A stretch of 11,022 bases of DNA. It comes from Phoronis ovalis. Its lineage: Eukaryota; Phoronida; Phoronidae. Where the stretch lies: NCBI GenBank assembly GCA_028565635.1, contig JAOXYB010057179.1, positions 1 through 11,022 on the forward strand, written 5' to 3'. Position numbers and translations under genes: made by a program. Below, one piece after another: positions 6,950 through 11,022 of this stretch. A model generated the notes under the pieces. The model did no database searches and was not told where the DNA came from. It saw only the letters and a list, made by a program, of their open reading frames with translations. The stretch's first letter is position 1. Every line of letters starts with the position of its first letter.

Positions 6950-7236
6950 ATCTGTTCCCCAATGAGATGTCGGAGTCTGGCTGGTAAACCTTAAACAATT
7001 CATCCAGCTGGTATTGCCTATTGGGGAACAGATCTGATTCTCCACATTAACACCACTAAATGATTCATTTAAGTGCGAAACCCAATGAAACAAACACTTT
7101 TTTTGCAAATTTCAGCTGGCAAATAGAGTTCCCCCGCATTTTTAGGTGGCTGGTGAACTTAAAAAAAATCAGCTTGCTGGTGATTGGGGAACAGAGATGG
7201 CATTCCAAGCTACATTACCAAATGCTTTATCTAAGT
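6950..7236. repeat. Degenerate ~165-bp direct repeat with an inverted 14-mer
   Basis: Two diverged copies (about 6979-7147 and 7148-7236) share GGCTGGT(A/G)AAC, ATTGGGGAACAGA and AAATG(A/C)TT(C/T)AT(T/C)TAAGT-type blocks in the same order; ATTGGGGAACAG occurs at 7020 and 7183. Upstream, ATCTGTTCCCCAAT (6950-6963) is an exact reverse complement of 7020-7033, and a further CTGTTCCCC lies at 6929. This suggests a small tandem or fold-back structure next to the preceding element, possibly part of a larger transposon. Confidence 0.6.
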
Positions 7237-7471
7237 ATAAAACATGTAAACAAATATGTTGGTGTACTACATAAAGCCATAAAAATTACCCTCATTGGGT
7301 GCTTCTGATTATTGTAATAATAAATAACTAATAATATTGTATTTATATATAAATTATAAATATAAATCATGTGACGTATAAATTTCACCACTACATGTCT
7401 ACTAGTTATCGCATTGCTTAAAAGACTTTAAAAACATATGCAACACATACCACTTTTCACCTAAACCTTAC

Positions 7472-7603
7472 CTTCGGAAGTTATTCCGATTTGCTGAGGA
7501 GTGTATATATTTATTTACCAAATAACAAATCAGATTGCAAAATCTAGAACAGCGCTACCTTCAGCCCTCCATCTTGACCAAACAACTTGACCCATTTAAG
7601 CAT
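7472..7603 (-). CDS. Two candidate small exons of an unidentified minus-strand gene
   Basis: From ATG at 7603, fifteen codons read MLKWVKLFGQDGGLK and end in AAG|gtagcg at 7559. After a 65-bp candidate intron ending actcctcag, a 22-base exon (7493-7472) adds QITSE-like residues, read as QIGITSE, and ends at a strong donor, GAAG|gtaagg. The phases join. No later exon in phase was found before the repeats at 7236, and I recognise no family. The first frame also stays open upstream to ~7650 without an acceptor. Confidence 0.22.
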
Positions 7604-7974
7604 ATTATTGCGCTCAACCGATTCAGCACGCGTTTTAACCAATTTTAAATAGCAAGTTCATCAATATTAAAGCAAACAGTTTATATTGGAAGTTATTTAA
7701 TAATCTGATACAAAAACGGTCATCATTAGATGACACTGCAGCTTGTTTTGGTAAAACGTCTTTGGCGAAGTATAACTCCCGGATAAGAGTGAATCGTCAG
7801 GGAGGTATTAGTAAATGTTTTATTATTATGTACTAGGAAGTACTGTTCAAACTTGTAATATGCTATCTTTGCTAAATTTAAATACACAGTAATATATTAA
7901 AGTACTGTCTTTAGATAACAAATAATTTATATTTACTGAATATTGCTTTACAAATAAATCATTTATCAGCTTAC

Positions 7975-8035
7975 CAGACACGATGATCTTTTTACATTTA
8001 TGCTCCCTTAGTTTTCGCTCATTATAAATCTCCAT
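7975..8035 (-). CDS. Candidate first coding exon of an unidentified minus-strand gene
   Basis: ATG at 8035 sits in a good initiation context (gcaaaATGG) and opens MEIYNERKLREHKCKKIIVS, twenty codons plus one base. It ends at a consensus donor, TCTG|gtaagc. The charged, helix-like sequence looks more like protein than chance, and the plus strand has stops in all frames here. I cannot name it. The possible exons at 7472-7603 do not join it directly in phase, so an intervening exon would be needed if they belong to the same gene. Confidence 0.35.
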
Positions 8036-8822
8036 TTTGCAAGAAAGGTGCCCAAACTTTGCAGAAAAATCTCTGATTTAATCGGTAAAGTATTAGTATT
8101 TATTCCACTCGTTTATCGACCACTTTCATCTTAATTCAAGGATCCTTTTTAAGCTATAGAACTTCGAATCAACTATTTAACATAATTTATTCTGTTTGAA
8201 ACATGTGCCCGGTTTTTTGAACAGATTTTTCATTGTTGTCATTTTCTTTAGACAGATTTTCAAGGGACTTGACAGAAGCTGCTGTTTATATAGCTAGTTG
8301 ACGTTTGATGAAAGGAAGAAATACCGCATTTTGCTGTTAGGTAAGTAAGTTTACAATTTATCTTATTAATTTTAAATGTTCATAATTTACATATTATCAT
8401 AATCTGAACTTACCAATATTCCATAATTTATCAGCTTGTTTATACTATTTAGTTTATACTTCATAGACTAAATATCACATAAAGGGCAAATGGATAAGCA
8501 GAATCAGCATGATGTTTAACCTGTAGCAGAACAGTGTTCCTATTAGTCTTTTTTTACTTTACCCACATTTGACTCCAAGTTCAATCAGTTTTTTTTATTT
8601 CAAAATTAAAGGATAATAAAAAATAATGGTAATATGCTATTGGAGGCAGGGATACTTTCCCTGTTAGGACACACCGATAAACGATGTCTGGTGTTCAGTA
8701 TTTTAAAATAAAATGTCGATTTCTCACAGTTGATGGCAGGAGTTATAATTTTGCTTCCTCTCATCTTTCAGTTGCGGTTATTATTAAATATATAAGAAAA
8801 ATATAATTGGCAAACATCGATA
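8036..8822. other. Non-coding stretch with a possible plus-strand 5' exon
   Basis: A segment ending at 8340 with TTAG|gtaagtaag has a near-perfect splice donor and could be the 5' UTR exon of a plus-strand gene, divergent from the candidate minus-strand start at 8035. The only ATG in it (8308) opens a frame that stops after ten codons, at the donor. Further right is a small hairpin, CAGGGA-TACTT-TCCCTG (8647-8663), and T- and A-rich DNA. No gene can be supported. Confidence 0.3.
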
Positions 8823-9131
8823 TTGATATTATGTAATGATGATTTTTTTTTATTAAAAACACCACTTTTGGTAGAAATTTCTTTTGTCTGTGTTATTTGT
8901 GGACAATCTGTTTACAAAAACAGGGAACACAGAAATATACCTTTAACCAGTACAATTGCAAATTATATGCCATTGCATGGTACTGCTAATACTTGGTGTT
9001 TCCACAGGAGCGTTACAAGGCTGTGGAAACGTATCATAAACATAACCCAACTTTCAAAATTCCAAGAAGAGTTTATTAATTTTAACTGTACTATATTAGT
9101 TTCCATAGGAGCTTTATTATTAATTATTTAA
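8823..9131 (+). other. 102-codon open frame with a zinc-knuckle-like pattern, possibly a decayed fragment
   Basis: Residues 22-27 (VCVICG) give a CxxC pair, and residues 58-66 (WCFHRSVTR) give a C-x-H followed by an RLW segment. Transposon-associated zinc domains often show CxxC followed later by CH..C..RL, so this could be a degraded copy with the last Cys lost. The final residues (ILVSIGALLLII) are hydrophobic. The frame is isolated, has no clear promoter or partner exons, and resembles no gene I can name, so it may be chance. Confidence 0.2.
8998..9030. repeat. Perfect 10-bp inverted repeat (hairpin)
   Basis: GTTTCCACAG and CTGTGGAAAC are exact reverse complements separated by 13 bases. 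The hairpin lies within the open frame at 8823-9131. No function is evident. Confidence 0.6.
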
Positions 9132-9999
9132 CAAGAAGATCTAACTTTAATACAGCCTACCGAACCACCAATGGCTCAAATCTTTGATTGCACACCTGTA
9201 CTAATATTTTTCCCATACTCGAACTGTTATTTTCACATACTCACGTAAGTTGCATAGAGCATTCATTGAACAGATTATCAGGACTTGCACAACTATATTC
9301 TAGAAATTATTCAAGTGTATGGAAGTCTGTTTGAGTTCCTGGCTACTTGCACCAGTATGTTGAAAATCAGGGTTCAAATGGGAAGCATTCTGACAAGTAT
9401 ACTGGAAAGTGTTCCCATGAGAGGAAACGGACACCTACAAGTGAGAATTGATGGTTTAAGTCCATGCTGGTTAGTGCTGGTTAGGCAGACCTTTAACTAA
9501 CTACCACCATATCCACAAGTTCTGATGGCATGCTATATCACAGACAAAGTTATATTGAAAGTGATCAAAGACATATAGTTCTCCTCGACATTCTCTTTGT
9601 TTGTTAATCACTCTGCTTGTCATACCCTATATTTTGTTTTACTGCTCATTCTGCTTAACACACCCTGTAGAATATCCTGAAACACGGAACAAGTTCTGTG
9701 GAACATTTTACAAAATAGCTTTCTGATTAGATGAGGAATGGTCTTCGAGTCTTGTCCATAAGCCAAGTTAGAATAGGGTTGCATCACACTGTTTGGTAGT
9801 GCATTTTTACAAAGTATCTTATTCACACCTGTGTTAGTTAGGTGTGGATAGTAATCAGTGCGATTTTCCTTGTTACATCAGGGATTGTTCCAAGCTTTTA
9901 GTTGTGGGGGAGGGTTTGATTTTTATGCCAATGACTAAAACTCAAAAGCCCATCGGGAATAAGCCAGTCTACATGTATGGAGCAGGAAGGGCTTGTTTT
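9132..9999. other. Non-coding stretch, no supported gene
   Basis: Short open frames at 9285-9500 (plus) and 9620-9826 (minus) have no recognisable domains, splice partners or family resemblance. No RNA gene or transposon end is visible. A small inverted pair, CACCT...AGGTG, lies near 9826-9844. Confidence 0.4.
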
Positions 10000-10031
10000 T
10001 ATGTCCATCCACATAGTGGTGGATGGGCATA
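10000..10031. repeat. 13-bp-stem hairpin next to the tandem array
   Basis: ATGTCCATCCAC and GTGGATGGGCAT pair with one T-G wobble around the loop ATAGTG, and an outer T-A pair extends the stem to 13. It ends 27 bp before the first tandem unit. It could be a fold-back element trace or a transcribed hairpin; nothing else supports either. Confidence 0.6.
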
Positions 10032-10057
10032 TTGTCGTAGTGTAGGCATCGTCGTAT

Positions 10058-11022
10058 GTAACACTTTCTTTGTCTCGCGATAACAGCTTCAGTTTTTACC
10101 CGATCAGTTTCATATTCGGCACGGGAAATACAGGTCAAAGTGCAGGTCGCTTATACTTTTGACCTCGATTACTTCTGATATGGCCGACTGGCAGCCATGT
10201 TTGTTCCCGAGGGGGCATGTAACAATAAGTCTATAGCCGCGAAGACGAACTGCTACCTGGACGATTCAAAGGTGCTTCTAGGAAGGCCATAGATTGGTGG
10301 GCGGCCTAGGCTAGGTGACATTTTAAAATGACCTTGAGAAGTAGGTCAAATGCCGAAATGATTCTTAATAATAACACCTTCAGATTATATCCGATGAGTT
10401 TCATATTCTGCACAGAGCAAGTTCAGGTCACAGTACATGCTATGTGTACGTTTGACCTAGATTACTTGCAATGTGGCCGACTGGCGGCCATATTTGTTCT
10501 CCAAAGGGCACATAACAATAAGTCTATAGCCGCGAAGACGAAGCGCTACCTGGACGATTGAAAGGTGGTTCTAGGAAGCCCAAAGGTTGGTGGGCGTAAT
10601 AGGCTAGGTGACATTTTAAAATGACCTTGACAAGTAGGTCAAATGCCGAATCGATTCTTGGACATTTTTTGCCGTGCGTAACACTTTCTTTGTCTCGCGA
10701 TAACAGCTTCAGTTTTTACCCGATCAGTTTCATATTCGGCACGGGAAATACAGGTCAAAGTGCAGGTCGCTTATACTTTTGACCTCGATTACTTCTGATA
10801 TGGCCGACTGGCAGCCATGTTTGTTCCCGAGGGGGCATGTAACAATAAGTCTATAGCCGCGAAGACGAACTGCTACCTGGACGATTGAAAGGTGGTTCTA
10901 GGAAGCCCAAAGGTTGGTGGGCGTAATAGGCTAGGTGACATTTTAAAATGACCTTGACAAGTAGGTCAAATGCCGAATCGATTCTTGGACATTTTTTGCC
11001 GTGCGTAACACTTTCTTTGTCT
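10058..11022. repeat. Tandem array of ~293-327-bp units, continuing past the right edge
   Basis: Three units and the start of a fourth can be aligned: U1 10058-~10364, U2 ~10365-10677, U3 10678-11004, U4 from 11005. U1 and U2 are diverged (offset 293), and U2 lacks ~34 bp around the unit joint. U3 is identical to U1 over 10678-10886 (offset 620) and identical to U2 from 10872 to the window end (offset 327). Each unit contains GGCCGACTGGC(A/G)GCCAT, AGTCTATAGCCGCGAAGACG, the palindrome CATTTTAAAATG and several AGGTCA/TGACCT hexamers. Open frames here run across unit joints and are not genes. Confidence 0.93.
10329..10348. promoter_or_regulatory. Everted AGGTCA half-sites (8-bp spacing) recurring in the array
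   Basis: TGACCT and AGGTCA are separated by 8 bp, an everted ER8 arrangement known as a possible RAR/RXR-type site. It recurs in U2 (from ~10622) and U3 (from ~10949). A direct pair, AGGTCA-n6-AGGTCG, lies at 10132-10149 in U1 and again in U3. These are probably repeat sequence; receptor binding is only a possibility. Confidence 0.3.

Noticed and set aside
6701-6994. Plus-strand 97-codon frame
   Set aside because: It lies inside the periodic repeat element and crosses its right end. The frame follows from the repeat composition.
7690-7835. Open frames on both strands, including a GKTSLA-like string on the plus strand
   Set aside because: GKTSLA is not a proper P-loop (GxxxxGK[ST] is missing), neither strand has convincing splice sites at both ends, and no family was recognised.
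9620-9826. Minus-strand 68-codon frame
   Set aside because: There is no recognisable motif, promoter or splice partner.
9844-10561. Overlapping frames on both strands at and in the tandem array
   Set aside because: They cross unit joints, differ between units and have no domain. They are by-products of the repeat.
10058-11022. CRISPR-like array
   Set aside because: The units are ~300 bp with no short repeat-spacer pattern, and the surrounding genes are animal.

Overview
The window looks like nuclear DNA from an animal, probably a marine invertebrate. It is AT-rich and holds an animal-type gene split into many short exons with GT...AG introns. Non-coding stretches are long, and there is a DNA transposon plus tandem repeats full of AGGTCA hexamers. 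I lean towards a lophotrochozoan such as a mollusc because similar AGGTCA-rich repeats are common there, but that is an inference and the species cannot be read from the sequence.

Left part (1-4625, minus strand): two recognisable genes lie head to tail. BORCS8 (4625 down to 4221) is one uninterrupted reading frame. VPS41 begins 214 bp downstream at 4006 and runs off the left edge. I rebuilt nine VPS41 exons: 4006-3965, 3699-3568, 3385-3302, 3032-2958, 2346-2212, 1910-1794, 1172-1105, 654-573 and 44 to the edge. Together they give the first ~259 residues: an acidic N-terminus followed by the start of the WD40 propeller. The pairing makes functional sense. BORC (with BORCS8) recruits the GTPase Arl8 to lysosomes, and Arl8 recruits the HOPS tether, with VPS41 as the reported contact.

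Middle (4626-8035): upstream of BORCS8 are a hexamer array of nuclear-receptor half-sites, a CTCF-like site and AT-rich DNA. A 710-bp fold-back DNA transposon follows (5476-6185), with ~235-bp terminal inverted repeats and an exact 9-bp target duplication, which suggests a non-autonomous Mutator-like element. Further right are a 330-bp element bounded by C/G runs (6550-6879) and a degenerate ~165-bp direct repeat (6979-7236). Several coding-like minus-strand stretches (6220-6357, 7472-7603, 7975-8035) may be exons of an unidentified gene.

Right part (8036-11022): no gene can be supported. It holds a possible 5' exon with a consensus donor near 8340, a weak zinc-knuckle-like open frame (8823-9131), two good hairpins, and a tandem array from 10058 to the right edge. 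The third unit of that array is an exact hybrid of the left half of unit 1 and the right half of unit 2.
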